Positions 63,597-64,000 of a stretch of DNA of 64,000 nt are shown piece by piece. How positions within the stretch are numbered: position 1 is the first letter of the stretch; every line of letters starts with the position of its first letter. The stretch comes from Macrostomum hystrix (taxonomy: Eukaryota; Platyhelminthes; Macrostomidae). A model generated the notes under the pieces. It was not told where the DNA came from. It did not search any database and saw only the letters and a program-made list of their open reading frames with translations. The DNA lies in NCBI GenBank assembly GCA_950097015.1, contig CATNEN010000005.1:5695501-5759500 (forward strand), written 5' to 3'. The translations under genes and the position numbers were made by a program.

Positions 63597-64000
63597 CTGC
63601 CGATCAAACCACAAGGTATTGATTACATATGGAGTTCTTCATGTGAAGTATAATGACTCAAATAGTCGTTACTGTTTGAACGGGGTGATATACAATGCAA
63701 ACCAATGTTCAACGAAAAGCTTCTACTGTAACTCGACAAATACATTAAGAGTAAATAGTGCGCTTGCTAATTCTAAAGTACCACCCGAAGTATCTGAGAT
63801 GAATGTGCAAATACTAGTAATTGTGCATATTGATCAACGATTCCGTATACTAAGCAGGTAACTGTTAACTTAACCTGCGCACACAGTTCCAAGTAAATAT
63901 GTCTGCACAAGAGCAATTTAGCTACTCTTGTGCCTTACTTGCAAACTGTCAATCATTGAATTTGGAAGGCTGTGCCGTTAGTAACCTGCAGCCACGCAAA
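63597..64000. other. Intergenic, no gene seen
   Basis: AT-rich upstream flank of the channel gene. The 105-codon plus-strand frame here has no coding-like composition and shows no domain. Confidence 0.5.

Overview
The window is nuclear DNA of an invertebrate animal. Genes are split by GT-AG introns, AATAAA signals follow several stop codons, tRNA-headed SINEs, TTAA-bounded MITEs and a decayed non-LTR retrotransposon are scattered about, and a very large share of the non-coding DNA is minisatellite. The proteins (ninein, a PARP, a VWDE-like surface protein, a TRP-like channel, a UPF0390 protein) are animal proteins. A free-living flatworm or another lophotrochozoan would fit the repeat load and the hints of spliced-leader trans-splicing, but the sequence alone does not fix the species.

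Layout. 1-6.5 kb is mobile-element debris: two TTAA-bounded MITEs, a fold-back element, a non-LTR relic with RNase H, and one GC-rich candidate terminal exon. A two-exon gene at 6537-10617 encodes a secreted, probably membrane-tethered VWDE-like protein; its signal peptide is split across the intron. 10.6-20.3 kb has no gene I can support and is dominated by three minisatellites (54-, 18- and 23-bp units). A short UPF0390-family gene (20616-20891) is followed closely by a four-exon gene (21272-26301) that joins a PBZ poly(ADP-ribose)-binding zinc finger to a PARP catalytic domain with H-Y-E intact. Each of its three introns is filled by a different minisatellite. 26.3-31.6 kb is AT-rich sequence and then a 1.9-kb 22-bp minisatellite.

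From 31726 to about 61438 I read one gene of roughly 50 exons and about 3,450 codons: a ninein (NIN/NINL) homologue. It has N-terminal EF-hand-like segments, an Ala/Pro/Gln-rich linker, the conserved EF-hand and coiled-coil core of ninein, then two parts I do not know from the family. The first is an array of 24 modules of about 40 residues with the core VPELxWIQELPQSER, spread by exon and 2.1-kb genomic duplication. The second is a coiled-coil tail in which eight exons are exactly 105 bp (35 residues, five heptads) and two are exactly 210 bp, all phase 0. Nearly every exon junction was tested by phase and fits. A single-exon TRP-like cation channel (63525-61678, minus) lies tail to tail with it and has its own TATA box.

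Shared themes: several coding exons begin at, or a few bases after, a splice-acceptor sequence, and one (UPF0390) has no ATG of its own, which suggests spliced-leader trans-splicing. Minisatellites sit inside introns with a private repeat unit in each. The best candidates for undescribed biology are the modular ninein array with its heptad-quantised exons, and the PBZ-PARP fusion.
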